Shown: piece after piece, positions 55,103 to 64,000 of the stretch
How positions within the stretch are numbered: the first letter of the stretch is position 1
How the letters are laid out: each line of letters opens with the position of its first letter
NCBI GenBank assembly: GCA_003116975.1
Contig: BGKB01000037.1
Span: forward strand, 124,001 to 188,000
Length of the DNA stretch: 64,000 nt
Reading direction: 5' to 3'
From: Aurantiochytrium sp. KH105
Lineage: Eukaryota; Sar; Bigyra; Thraustochytrida; Thraustochytriidae
The notes under the pieces: model-generated
The model's database searches: none
What the model saw: only the letters and a program-made list of their open reading frames with translations
Told to the model about the DNA's origin: nothing
Translations under genes and position numbers: made by a program

Positions 55103-56245
55103 ATGGGCGGAGGTGCCGAGGTGGATCTCCTGGAGGGCGCCATTCGGGCGCACGTGGAGACGCGAAGTGGGTTCGGGAACCATGCTCGAAAGGTCCGTAT
55201 TGTTGAGAATGTGTTTCGGGAATTTGACGTTGATGGAACAGGCAACATTGACGAGGAGGAGTTCCTTGCTGCTCTCGTTCGCATGAACATTGTGGGGTAC
55301 ACGGAGACGGCACTAGAGCTCTTTGACAAAATTGATGCAGACATGTCAGGCACCATTTCCTATCGCGAGTTTGCGCGCGCGCTTTTTGTGGAGGACGAAG
55401 CAGAAGAATCGAAGGGCTGTGGCGTTGGCGGTTCGGGCTTTGCCTCGTCCTCGCGCGCGGCTCAAGCCGCCAATGATGTCGTAGCACGCGTTCGACAGCG
55501 TGTGCTCCAGCTTGCCGGCAAGAATGCTGGTATTAGAAGCATCACTCGGATTCTTCGCCAAATGGACGAAGACGGAAGCAATTCCCTCAACGCCCAAGAA
55601 CTCAAGGAGGGTCTTTTGGGGTATGGCGTGCAAGTGTCACCAAGCGAAGTGCGGACCCTCATGCAGCATTTTGATCGTGACGGTAGCGGACGCATTACCA
55701 TTGAGGAGTTTCTGCGCGGCCTTCGTGGGGACATGAATCGCTTGCGCCGCAAACTCGTTCGCAAGGCCTGGGATCAGCTTGTCACGCACCTTCGCCTCGA
55801 CGGCCCTGGAGACTCAGTGAGTCTGAGCGATCTTGCCACTTTCTATGACGTGAGCAAGCACCCAGAAGTGATGCAAGGCCGCATGACGCCCGAAGAGGCC
55901 CTTCGTCAGTTCATGGCAGTTTGGGACAAAAACAGTGATGATTTGGTCGAGTGGAAAGAGTTTCTCGACTACTATAAGGACCTCAGCGCCGGCATTGAAC
56001 GTGACGACTACTTTGAACTACTCATTCGCAATGCGTGGCACCTCAGCGGAGGAAGTGGATGGAGTGAGAACACTGCAAACATGCGCGTGCTTGTCACTAT
56101 GATCACGGGTGACCAGCAAGTGGTCGAGATCGTCAACGATTTTGGGATTTCGCGCTCGACAGTCACCAAGCCCGAGCTTATTCGTTTGCTCGAGACCCAA
56201 GGCTTTCGGGCTGCGGACATTAGCGATGTTGCGCTGAGTAGCTGA
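55103..56245 (+). CDS. Calcyphosine-like EF-hand calcium-binding protein
   Basis: The start is ATG 55103 (MGGGAEVDLLEG) in good context; the frame upstream is leader. The 380-residue product carries five EF-hand loops: FDVDGTGNIDEEEF (about residue 40), IDADMSGTISYREF (about 75), MDEDGSNSLNAQEL (about 153), FDRDGSGRITIEEF (about 190) and a weaker WDKNSDDLVEWKEF (about 273). The stretch from IRSITRILRQMDEDG through YDVSKHPEV to FLDYYKDLSAGIE follows calcyphosine/CAPSL. The first 120 residues add an extra EF-hand pair. Calcyphosine relatives occur in ciliated cells, so a flagellar role is possible. It converges with the phosphagen kinase. Confidence 0.88.
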   Translation: MGGGAEVDLLEGAIRAHVETRSGFGNHARKVRIVENVFREFDVDGTGNIDEEEFLAALVRMNIVGYTETALELFDKIDADMSGTISYREFARALFVEDEAEESKGCGVGGSGFASSSRAAQAANDVVARVRQRVLQLAGKNAGIRSITRILRQMDEDGSNSLNAQELKEGLLGYGVQVSPSEVRTLMQHFDRDGSGRITIEEFLRGLRGDMNRLRRKLVRKAWDQLVTHLRLDGPGDSVSLSDLATFYDVSKHPEVMQGRMTPEEALRQFMAVWDKNSDDLVEWKEFLDYYKDLSAGIERDDYFELLIRNAWHLSGGSGWSENTANMRVLVTMITGDQQVVEIVNDFGISRSTVTKPELIRLLETQGFRAADISDVALSS

Positions 56246-56743
56246 CGGCTGTGCATACAGAAGCAAGATCTAGTCATTGGTCTAGTATCATAAAACAAAA
56301 GGAAAATGAACATTTGTGAAAAAAGAAAAAGAAAAAGCGACGAAATTTCCGCGCGTGTCACAAAGGAAGAGATCCGACGGCCGAACTTATTCGGAAAGAA
56401 CAAACTTGAACACATTCCAGGCCATACCACGCCTTTCTTTTTTTCCACAATAGAGGCGGAAAGGGAAGTTTGCGAGAGAGTGCCACTGCTGGCCACAGGT
56501 TCTTCGCTATCACTTCCACCTAGCCAAAGTCTAGAGGTGGCGGTCTGTTGGGCAATGTGTCGTACAGGGAAACGAGACAAAGAAGACGAGAGTGACATTC
56601 AATGATCGCGTAGAGAGAAAAGATTATGCGAATTATTGCTACGTTTAGCTCGTTTCTAGCGGCTCCCTGCCGCACGGACTGCACTGATCGAGCCAGTGAA
56701 GACGGCAGGCGGTAAAACGGCAAGCTTGGCGCTTTTGCTTACC
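56246..56743. other. Intergenic region between convergent EF-hand and phosphagen kinase genes
   Basis: The 498-bp 3' flank is shared by two converging genes and AT-rich on the EF-hand side. A GTAAGC lies just after the kinase stop on the minus strand and could be a 3'-UTR splice donor, but no matching acceptor is convincing. No gene is seen. Confidence 0.35.
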
Positions 56744-57967
56744 TTACTCTTCAGCCTTGGGCGCGGCCTCGTCGCCCTCGGCCTTGGGGGCCTCGGCATA
56801 GTCGCCGCCCTCCCCAGCAGCCTTCTCCTTCTCGAGGAGGAGCTTGATGCCCTCATACAGGGCGGCAACAATCTCGGCCTCCTTGATGAAGAGACGAGCG
56901 CGAGGAGAAATGTCAACCGTGCCATCCTCACCGATGGGAGTGTGCTCGCCGCCGGTGCCGCGCACGCTAAGACCAAGAGGCTTGCAGACCTCCTTGGCCT
57001 TGGCATCGCTGCCGTCCTTGGTAAGGTTGGGGATCTTGATGTGAACGGAAGCGCGCATACCGGTGCCCAGGTTGCTAGGGCACGAGGTGACGTAGCCGTA
57101 GTCGCCCTTGGCGAACTCAATGCCTTCGATGCTCTCGAGCACATCGAGGCCCTTCTTGAGGCGCGAGAAGACTTCGTCCAGACGCGTGCCCTTCTTCATG
57201 CACATGATGCGCAGCTGGTCCTCCTCACCCCACCAGATGATGAACTGGCCGTCCTCGGACACGTAGCAGCCGCGGCCATACGGCCAGTCCGAGCTGATGC
57301 CGGCGCTCTTGAGGTACGGGTCGGCATCCATGTCCTTGAACATGATGTGCGCGTCGACGAGCTCCTTGTACTTTTCGTCGGAGATCTTGTTCGGGTTCTC
57401 GACGCCCTCGCCGTGATCCGGACTGAGCGAGTAAATGTTCCCGCCGTACTCTTCCATGCCCTTGAGCTTCTCAAAGGCCTCGAGCATGGTCTTTTCGAAC
57501 TCGATGCGCTCGGCCTTGTCCATGAGGCCGGGGAGGTTGAACTTGGTCAGGTTGCGGCCAACGCGCACGCGCATCGAGACCTCATCGAGTCCAAGCTTGC
57601 TCACATCGAGGACGCCCTCCTCGCCGACGGTGGAGATGTCCCAGTCCGTGACGTGTTCCTTGGAGCCGGTCTCGTCGCCGTGGTACTCGCGGATGACCTT
57701 GTCAAAGAACGGCTTGAAGGTCGCGTAGTCGGCGGGCTTCATGGCGTAGCACCCGAGTCCCGAATCGGGGTTTTCCACGCCAGTCACGCAGCATCGGTAG
57801 AGCACCTTTTGGTCCTCCTCACTCACCGAGTTGAAGTACTCCTCCGTCAGGTGCTTGGCGCAGAGGTTGTCCGGGTTGCTCTCCTTCACCTGGGCGAGTT
57901 TGGCCAGGAACTCGGCCTTGGCCTCCTCCAGGGACTTTCCGCCCTCAACGCTCGAAGCCGCGCCCAT
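56744..57967 (-). CDS. Phosphagen (guanidino) kinase with N-myristoylation signal
   Basis: The 407-residue enzyme starts at ATG 57967. It transfers phosphate between ATP and a guanidino compound (arginine, creatine, taurocyamine or similar) to buffer cellular ATP. The catalytic loop VTSCPSNLGTGMRAS holds the reactive Cys near residue 295; SMRVRVGRNL, SPDHGEG and RGTGGEHTPIG are the usual nucleotide-binding and flexible-loop motifs. The N-terminus MGAASSVEGG has Gly2 and Ser6, a good N-myristoylation signal, as in flagellar creatine kinase of sea urchin sperm. The C-terminal 30 residues are an acidic Ala/Glu/Lys tail. The exact substrate cannot be read with confidence. A flagellar or membrane location is inferred. 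Confidence 0.93.
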   Translation of the reverse strand: MGAASSVEGGKSLEEAKAEFLAKLAQVKESNPDNLCAKHLTEEYFNSVSEEDQKVLYRCCVTGVENPDSGLGCYAMKPADYATFKPFFDKVIREYHGDETGSKEHVTDWDISTVGEEGVLDVSKLGLDEVSMRVRVGRNLTKFNLPGLMDKAERIEFEKTMLEAFEKLKGMEEYGGNIYSLSPDHGEGVENPNKISDEKYKELVDAHIMFKDMDADPYLKSAGISSDWPYGRGCYVSEDGQFIIWWGEEDQLRIMCMKKGTRLDEVFSRLKKGLDVLESIEGIEFAKGDYGYVTSCPSNLGTGMRASVHIKIPNLTKDGSDAKAKEVCKPLGLSVRGTGGEHTPIGEDGTVDISPRARLFIKEAEIVAALYEGIKLLLEKEKAAGEGGDYAEAPKAEGDEAAPKAEE

Positions 57968-58000
57968 CTTGTCTTCGTTTCTGTCTCTCGTTCACTACGC

Positions 58001-58029
58001 GCTCGCTCGTTCGTTCGCTCGCTCGCTGC
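58001..58029 (-). repeat. (GAGC/GAAC)n tetramer repeat in the phosphagen kinase leader
   Basis: On the kinase sense strand this reads as GAGC and GAAC tetramers 34-62 bp upstream of the ATG, the same purine-rich leader style as in other genes of the window. Confidence 0.85.
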
Positions 58030-58706
58030 ACTTGGCCGCACGACTGACTTCCTGCTCTGCGTGCGTTGATCAAGCCCCGATTGGTTCCACTTTGTCAGTC
58101 TCTCGGCCCTCTGCGCCAGCTGCCCAGCTAGCTTAGCTACCAGGCTAACACCGCCCATCATCATCCCTGAACACATTGTGCATCTCTCATGACCGTTCCG
58201 CTCAACGGTCTGCAAGCACCTCCTCGCTGACCCCGGCTCGAGGTTCGATTCTGCTCAACGCGAGGCCACGCGACGCAAGGCCACGCAGGGCGACGCGTCG
58301 CGGCGCGGCCGGGCCGGGAAGAGGCCAGGCGCCGCCGCCCTGCCGCGGCTCGCGCGGCTTCGTTCGTTGGTTGGTTGGTTCGTTCGTTCGCCGGTGGCGA
58401 GAATGAGAATCCCGCTTCTGCCTCGCCTGGGCCGTTGAGGCGCGGCAGGCGGACCTCTTTTGCCTCGCTGCACGAGCGTTGCGGAGAGGGCGAGCCTGCC
58501 CCGACCGACGCGCGACCCCGCTCCGGCTCGCGACCCGCGCCTCCGCGCTCGCCCGCACGCGCCCGCACGCGCTTGCGCTGCGCTACACGCGAGCGCGAGC
58601 GAGGACCGCAGAGACGTTGGCGGGACTCGGTCCGCGGTCAACCAACATATGACGGAAAACACACCTCCCTCTTCGAGCTCGCGCTCGCGCTCGCGCCGGC
58701 CTGCGC

Positions 58707-58759
58707 TCGAGCTCGAGCTCGAGCTCGCGCCTGCGAGCGAGCGAGCGAGCGAGCGAGCG
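58707..58759. repeat. GAGCTC hexamer and GAGC tetramer microsatellites
   Basis: Self-complementary GAGCTC copies (58707-58726) are followed, after a short spacer, by six GAGC tetramers (58734-58759). They lie in intergenic DNA. Confidence 0.9.
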
Positions 58760-60108
58760 GCCGGCTGGTCGGTCGGCTGGGGCGCGCCCGAGCTCGCCGC
58801 TGCCCCGCTCCCTCCTGTCGAACGTACCTGTGTCTGCGCGAATTGGATTTGCTTTCCCTGATTCTTTTCTTTGCTCCTGCCTGCCTCGCTCTGCTGTTTC
58901 CGGTGTTTTTTTTCATTGTTCACTCGGTATTTGTCCACTAGGCCTGGGCCTATGTTTTCCTTTCTCTCCGTTGTTGCTTGGGTGGCGAGGCCTCTCCCGG
59001 CTTCCCTCGCCTCGCTCAGCCTGGCTGGGGCCTCTCTCTGCGGCGACGGCCGGCCAGGAAGGAGCTTCGACTCCTCGGCACTCGGACTTCGCGTTTGGCG
59101 CCCAGTCGAGGCCTAGTTTACTGCTAGGTCACATCGACGGATTACGGTGCGTGCTTTTCTTCTGCCGGCTGGCGAGGCGAGGCGAGGCAAGCCAAGCCAA
59201 GCCAAGGCGAACGGCCAGAGCACGGCACCGAGGGCACGTCGACCAGCTTGATCTTGGGGGACAACGCGACGCGGGGGCGGCCGTTTGGCGCTGTCGCTTC
59301 TGAGAAAGAAATTCGTCCCATTTGGTGGACCAGCTGTTGCCAGTTGCAGCCCGAGCAGCTAGCTAGCTAGCTAACGCACCCGGGTTTGAAGTGAGCACAC
59401 TTTAGACGCGACTCGCGACGGCCGCAGCGGCTCCGGCCAGGACCAAGACTTTTCCTGCGAGGCACGCTCAGCCGGAAGGGCGGGATATCGCCGAATGGTC
59501 GCGGTCGCGGTCGCGCGCGTCCCAAATCAAAGATTCGTGACTCACTGTCAGAGAGCGAGAGGGGCCCCGATCCGGCCCTTTTCGTGTGGGGTATCGCTGT
59601 GGGACATGTTACCCTCCTTATATCACTGTAGTAATTGTACTCTCTCACCTTAAAGGTGTCCCCGTGTGTTCAACATTATAAATATCCCGCATGGGACGTC
59701 CGTTCATGGTCTACAATGGAAGCGAGCCCAGCAGCCCTTCGCAGCCACGCCCACATGCGGAGACCGTTGCGGACCGTTGTGAGGAGCGGTCACAACGCTG
59801 TGGACACAGTGGTCGGGTGCCGACTGCGGGAGACGTGCGAGCGAGCGCACTGGCGTCGCTCAAGTACCAGGATCATCATCATCGTCTTCTTCTTCTTTTT
59901 CATCTTCTTCTTCATCTGGCACGTGGCAGCGCAGCGCAGAGCAGAGCAGCGCAGAGCAGAGCTGGTTGCGGCAGCGTGCGAGGAGGCGAGGGAGAGAAAG
60001 GCACGCCGCGGCGGCCGGGCCTCTCCCCGCAATCGCTGATCGGGTCGTCGTTGTCTCTCGCGCGGCGCCGCTACCGACCGGAGAGAGGCCAAACCAAGGA
60101 CAGAGACG

Positions 60109-63039
60109 ATGGCGACCATGCTCTCGAGCGCGCTCGAGTCCTGCGTGCTCGAGGTCGAGGAAGCGCTAGCGCCCAATACCCTCGCAAGCGGTAGCTTCTC
60201 TCCCGTTGCAGCCGCGACAACAACGGCCACGACCCCGAGAAGACCTCGCGGCGCGAGCGAAACGTACGACTCGGCTGGCCTCGACGACGTCTCCAGCGCC
60301 GACGGGGCCGTCGGCCTCGAGGGCCCGCCGCGAACACGTCAGGTCTCAGCCGCATCGACGGTTCTCTCGGCCTATATGAGCGAGCCCCGTCTGGGCGCCA
60401 ACGGCGAAGAAGAGGATGCCGACCCAGCGGAAGCAAGGGTTCTTCGTGGACCGCTCGAATTCTGGGCCTTTGAGCGTGCTAGGAAGCAGGCTCGCGCTGT
60501 GATGCGCGCGCCGCTGACATCGCTCGGATCGCAAAACCCTGCCAATCAGCCCGTCATTGGCACAGACGCACCCGCCTCGCTGGCTGCTGAGCAGGCGCGG
60601 TCCGTGGAGCAGCTTCGGGGAAGCGTTAATCGACTTGCCAGCTTTGTCATGTTGTGCGACGATATCGTGGCCGCCATCGACAAAGGCAAAGTGCTCCTCG
60701 GCGACCTCGAAAACAAACACGAGACTGTTTCAGAAAAGACCAGCTCGTTGCATGAAAAGTGCAAACGTTTGCTCGAGGAGCAAAGCAAACTCGAGAAAAT
60801 CGCCAATGAGATTTCCGCCCCACTCGATTATATGAAAGAGCTCGACCGTCTCGGCCCCCTCCTTGGTCTGCCCTTGCCTTCACGTCTCAAGCAGACCATG
60901 CAGCGCGGCCGTGCCCCGCCTGAGCGCGTGCGGCCGTTGAACCCGGACTCGCCGCGCTTCTTCGAGGTCCTCGATCGCGTCGACGAGTGCATTGCATTCA
61001 TTGAGGAACACCCATCCTTTCGCGACTACGAAGAGTACTCGACAAAGTTCCATCAGCTGCATTTGCGTGGTCTCAGTCTCATTCGTAATCTGGTCATGGA
61101 TTCTCTCGAAGCCACCGTCAACTCTGCTCGCGCCGGCATCGAGGCCAAGCTTGAACAGGCCCTCAAGCACAGGTCTGATGAGGCCAAGCTTTCTGCTCTC
61201 GACTCCGAAATCAGCTCGCTCCTCTACATTCAGTATTTCCCGCCCCAGGCGAAACAGCTACGCTCGTACATTGAGCAGCTCGAGAAGCGCGTGCACCAAA
61301 AGGACGGCGCAGATCTCCTGCTTGCCTGTCAAAAAGCATATTGCGTCCAGCGTCTTAGCTTGCTGGCCGTTGTCGTTCCTCGCAGCGCAAAACTTAAACC
61401 GCAGGGCAACGATTTGCTGCGCACCCTTCGCGCAGCTTGTCCGTACCTGCTAGGCGTGTGCCGAATGGAGTTCAAACTTTTTCACGAGTTCTTTTCGGCC
61501 GACGCCACTGCGACGTTGCAGAATGAGCTCGAAGCAGCGGCCCTCGCTTCGGACGAGGGTGCCCGAGGGGGCTATCGCGCGGGTGATGGCACCGGCGGTG
61601 CTGCGTCAGCTACTGCGCGCTCCTCCGATCCATCTTCATCTTTGTCTTCCTCCAAGACCCGTCTCGGACGCCAGAGTTCCTCACGATCGTACAGCTCCGA
61701 TGCTACCTCGCATCACGCGCAGCTTCTCAACGCCATGAACCGCGACGCCTTCCTTGACATGATGTCGGAGCTCTGTGGTGTCGTGTACGATATTGTGCGA
61801 CCACTTGTTGTCAAGCTCACCGATCTCGAGACGCTTTGTGAAGCTGTCCGGGTCATCGAAGGCGAAATCATCGAGGGCCAGATTGAGGCCCTCGGAGACG
61901 CCGGCAACGCTATGCACGTTGTTGTGGTGCAAATTCTCCAAGATGTCCAGGAGCGCCTCATCTACAGCACAAGTCAGTACATTAGCGCCAATATTTCCGG
62001 CTTTGAGCCCAAGGCGGAACATCTCGATTATCCGGGCCTGCTTGAGCGCTCCGCGACTGCAGCTGCGGAGGAATGCAAACCATCGTCAGGAGGAGCCCTC
62101 TACGCCAGCTGTTACAAGACTTTGGAGACGACGCTCATGTGTCTAGGGCTCATTTACCGTTGCGTCGAGCCGCGCACCTTCGAAGAGCTTGCTCAAGAAG
62201 CTGTCACATCGTGTGCGCAGAGTCTCAAGACTGCAAGTGAGCGAATCACCGCCAAGTCCACCCGTCTCGACGGCGATCTTTTCTTTATCAAGCATCTGCT
62301 TGTGCTGCGCGAACAAATTAGTCCCTTCAACACGCAGCTCGCCGTCAAGGAGATCGAGCTCGACTTCTCGAGCACGGCCTCGGCACTCTCCGATTTCTTT
62401 GCACACTCGCGCCAGATCTTTTCTCGGCAGCACAACGCGTTCGTCGAGCTTGTCTCGCATGGCGTGCCTCTTGTCCGTGAGCACGAGATCGACTGCAAGC
62501 GTGATCTCGAGACCCAGCTCAAGCAGGCCTGTGAGAACTTTATAAAAAAGACGGACTCACAGGCGCTCGCCCAGATTATTGCCTTTCTTCACCGCGCCAG
62601 CAAACCACTCGAGGACGATCAGGTTTTCCAGGAGCAGGATTTTGCAAAGCCAGAGCGCGTCACGCAGATGCTCAAGCAGGTGTTGCATTCGCTTCCGGAA
62701 TTTCTCGATCTCGTACGCGCAAAGATGTCTTTGTATCTGGCAAACCCGCAGACCGAGTCAATTCTCTTCAAGCCCGTGCAAGCCAACGTACTTGCGGCTC
62801 TCACACAAATGACCAATTGCGTCGAGGCCAATTACGCTGCAGAGCACGCCACGCCGATGCTGCGCACGCTTGCGAGCCTTCGCACCAAGGTGAGTGCTGC
62901 ATCAGGTCGATCTCCATCGACGACGCAACAACAAGCGGTAGCACCTCCCGTCGCACCTGCAGCACCTAGTCCGCCGATTGAGGACACTGACGAGACTCCG
63001 CAGCGCGATGACTCGATTACTTCAACGATTGACGTCTAG
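60109..63039 (+). CDS. COG3: Conserved oligomeric Golgi complex subunit 3 (COG3/Sec34)
   Basis: The 976-residue product starts at ATG 60109 (MATMLSSAL). After a variable Ala/Ser/Thr-rich N-terminus (residues 1-160) comes the Sec34 core: a long coiled-coil stretch with VMLCDDIVAAIDKGKVLL, KRLLEEQSKLEKIANEIS, then PLDYMKELDRLGPLLGLP near residue 245 and FRDYEEYSTKFHQLHLRGL near 305, all close to animal COG3. The rest is helical, as expected for CATCHR tethering subunits, with a Ser-rich insertion near residues 490-535. COG3 belongs to lobe A of the complex that tethers retrograde vesicles at the Golgi. The next gene downstream on the same strand encodes another CATCHR tether subunit, SEC15. Confidence 0.93.
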   Translation: MATMLSSALESCVLEVEEALAPNTLASGSFSPVAAATTTATTPRRPRGASETYDSAGLDDVSSADGAVGLEGPPRTRQVSAASTVLSAYMSEPRLGANGEEEDADPAEARVLRGPLEFWAFERARKQARAVMRAPLTSLGSQNPANQPVIGTDAPASLAAEQARSVEQLRGSVNRLASFVMLCDDIVAAIDKGKVLLGDLENKHETVSEKTSSLHEKCKRLLEEQSKLEKIANEISAPLDYMKELDRLGPLLGLPLPSRLKQTMQRGRAPPERVRPLNPDSPRFFEVLDRVDECIAFIEEHPSFRDYEEYSTKFHQLHLRGLSLIRNLVMDSLEATVNSARAGIEAKLEQALKHRSDEAKLSALDSEISSLLYIQYFPPQAKQLRSYIEQLEKRVHQKDGADLLLACQKAYCVQRLSLLAVVVPRSAKLKPQGNDLLRTLRAACPYLLGVCRMEFKLFHEFFSADATATLQNELEAAALASDEGARGGYRAGDGTGGAASATARSSDPSSSLSSSKTRLGRQSSSRSYSSDATSHHAQLLNAMNRDAFLDMMSELCGVVYDIVRPLVVKLTDLETLCEAVRVIEGEIIEGQIEALGDAGNAMHVVVVQILQDVQERLIYSTSQYISANISGFEPKAEHLDYPGLLERSATAAAEECKPSSGGALYASCYKTLETTLMCLGLIYRCVEPRTFEELAQEAVTSCAQSLKTASERITAKSTRLDGDLFFIKHLLVLREQISPFNTQLAVKEIELDFSSTASALSDFFAHSRQIFSRQHNAFVELVSHGVPLVREHEIDCKRDLETQLKQACENFIKKTDSQALAQIIAFLHRASKPLEDDQVFQEQDFAKPERVTQMLKQVLHSLPEFLDLVRAKMSLYLANPQTESILFKPVQANVLAALTQMTNCVEANYAAEHATPMLRTLASLRTKVSAASGRSPSTTQQQAVAPPVAPAAPSPPIEDTDETPQRDDSITSTIDV

Positions 63040-63443
63040 GTCGTTTGCAAACTGTCAGATAAAGCACGCCAACATGTTGTTTAAACCAAGTTTCTTGACC
63101 TTGTTGCTCGACTTGATTGGATCCCAGATTCCAACACAGTCTGCACATCTCTCCGCATCGTTAGTACAAGAGTCTCTGTAAAGTTGTTTGGTGACCAATT
63201 TTATAGCTGATGTAATTCTTCATGCTTCACGCAGTCGTGACTTTCTCTTTTCACAAGAATCAGTTTTTCGTTTTGGCTCAGGTCACTAGCCCACTGCTGG
63301 TCTTTGATCGATTGGTCGATCGATCGATCGATCGACTCGCCAATCTTTTTGTTCCCTCCTTATTGGGATGATTCAAGCTGGGTTGCGCTTTGGTCAAACG
63401 CAAGACCGAATCCCAAAGCAGCGCTGCGTGCGCCGCGCGCAGG
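63040..63443. promoter_or_regulatory. Intergenic region between COG3 and SEC15
   Basis: This 404-bp gap is AT-richer in its first half (COG3 3' UTR). A (TCGA)5 microsatellite occupies 63316-63335 and the SEC15 leader follows. No further gene is visible. Confidence 0.4.
63316..63335. repeat. (TCGA)5 palindromic microsatellite
   Basis: Five TCGA units, self-complementary, about 110 bp upstream of the SEC15 ATG. Related GATTGG/GATCG words flank it. Confidence 0.93.
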
Positions 63444-64000
63444 ATGGACGCGGCGCGGGGCTCGCGACGCGCAAGTCGCAGCGGGTCCGCAGACCTCGGC
63501 GAGAGCAGCAAGCAGACTGGAGAAGAAGGCGGCGGCAGTAGCAGCAGTAGTGTCGTGGCCGGCGTCGATCTCAAGCTGGGCGGCGACGCCTCTGTCCTCG
63601 TCGCGAACCTCGTGGGCAGTGACGATGCAGTCGTGCCGACGGTGCGCAGCGTGCTCGAGCGAGGCTGGGGCGAAGGTTTCTCTCGCAGTCTTGACGAGTA
63701 CGTTTTGCAAAAGGAGGACGAGCTACGGGGTCTCTGCAATTTTCACTTTGGCGAGTTCTCAAAGGGCATCGAGGATATCTCGCAGCTGAAGCGATACTCG
63801 TCAGACCTGCGGCGCCAAATTAGCGAGATGGACCGCGCGCTGCAGGACAAAGGCGCCAAGGTCCTCGAGACGAGCGAAATGCTTTTACGATTTTACAGAA
63901 TCCAGCGTCATTTGCGTGTGACGCGGCAGGAATTACGCCGCGCTTCGAGCTGCGTGGCGCTCGTGCGCCGCGCGCGCGCACAAATGAGGAAACGAGCGTA
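63444..64000 (+). CDS. SEC15: Exocyst complex component SEC15 (EXOC6), N-terminal part, runs off window
   Basis: The frame opens at ATG 63444 (MDAARGSRRASRSG) and stays open to the last base, about 185 residues. After a Ser/Gly-rich head, residues about 70-150 match the Sec15 N-terminus: VVPTVRSVLERG, then LDEYVLQKEDELRGLCNFHF, GEFSKGIEDISQLKRYSSDL and EMDRALQDKGAKVLETSEML; compare animal EXOC6 REIEKMCNFHHQGFVDAITELLK. SEC15 links the Rab GTPase Sec4/Rab11 to the exocyst that tethers secretory vesicles at the plasma membrane. The C-terminal three quarters are outside the window. Confidence 0.88.
   Translation, partial: MDAARGSRRASRSGSADLGESSKQTGEEGGGSSSSSVVAGVDLKLGGDASVLVANLVGSDDAVVPTVRSVLERGWGEGFSRSLDEYVLQKEDELRGLCNFHFGEFSKGIEDISQLKRYSSDLRRQISEMDRALQDKGAKVLETSEMLLRFYRIQRHLRVTRQELRRASSCVALVRRARAQMRKRA

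Larger units (their letters stand above)
57968..60108. promoter_or_regulatory. 2.1-kb divergent intergenic region with many short repeats
   Basis: It lies between the phosphagen kinase and COG3. Repeats: GCTC/GTTC near 58001-58029 just before the kinase ATG, GGTT/CGTT near 58361-58391, GAGCTC near 58707-58726, GAGC at 58734-58759, GGCGA/GCCAA near 59172-59210, and GCAGA near 59938-59962. ORFs up to 227 codons cross it but are Arg/Ala/Ser low-complexity. An AT-richer island at 59580-59700 contains TATAAATA (on plus, about 59680). No RNA gene was identified. Confidence 0.45.

Noticed and set aside
58161-58941. ORFs up to 227 codons between phosphagen kinase and COG3
   Set aside because: Low-complexity Arg/Ala/Ser translations over GAGC and GAGCTC repeats; no motif and mutually overlapping on both strands.
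59580-59720. AT-rich island with TATAAATA and short ORFs as a possible small RNA or small protein gene
   Set aside because: No conserved RNA signature and the minus-strand frame has an early stop; it may simply be a core promoter.

Overview
The window reads as nuclear DNA of a compact, GC-rich eukaryotic protist. Genes are long, mostly intronless and packed on both strands, and several convergent pairs end within 60-100 bp of each other. Only three of about 22 genes show introns, all GT-AG with short CTAAC/CTGAC-like branch sites. Coding style, tandem short repeats in leaders, a phosphagen kinase, calcyphosine-type EF-hand protein, MTA1-like methyltransferase and SUN/SUCO protein together suggest a stramenopile of the thraustochytrid (Labyrinthulomycete) type. 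That assignment is inference. No rRNA, tRNA, CRISPR array or bacterial operon was seen.

Layout. 1-441: 5' part of transcription elongation factor Elf1 (minus, leaves the window). 1088-6228: two unrecognised proteins, then a membrane-anchored metalloprotease with two almost identical HExxH domains. 6229-8605: gene-poor gap with one doubtful small ORF. 8606-17545: a giant HEAT/ARM-type protein divergent from a GT61-like glycosyltransferase. 17603-23428: a giant LIM/GYF_2 protein. 23429-25384: GC-rich, repeat-laden intergenic DNA. 25385-30571: secreted small heat-shock-like protein with a CAG16 tract, mitochondrial-type J protein, GPI transamidase catalytic subunit (spliced), and an MT-A70 methyltransferase of the MTA1 type (two introns solved here). 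31456-36469: DJ-1/Hsp31-family enzyme and an ABCC transporter. 37703-41593: SUCO/SLP1-type SUN-domain protein. 41688-42517: decayed Fanzor/TnpB gene. 43830-47875: tandem flavin monooxygenases with a gene-conversion pattern. 48137-51286: exosome nuclease DIS3. 51374-52999: CDK5RAP3/C53. 53521-54471: ankyrin protein. 55103-57967: calcyphosine-type EF-hand protein convergent with a phosphagen kinase. 60109-64000: COG3 followed by the start of exocyst SEC15.

Functional themes are mostly secretory pathway and ER (GPI8, SUCO, CDK5RAP3, COG3, SEC15, GT61, signal-peptide sHSP), RNA and chromatin (Elf1, DIS3, MTA1-like), and possibly motility (calcyphosine plus N-myristoylatable phosphagen kinase). 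The two observations most worth pursuing are the Fanzor relic, which still shows zinc-finger and RuvC motifs, and the MTA1-like gene, which predicts DNA N6-adenine methylation in this lineage.
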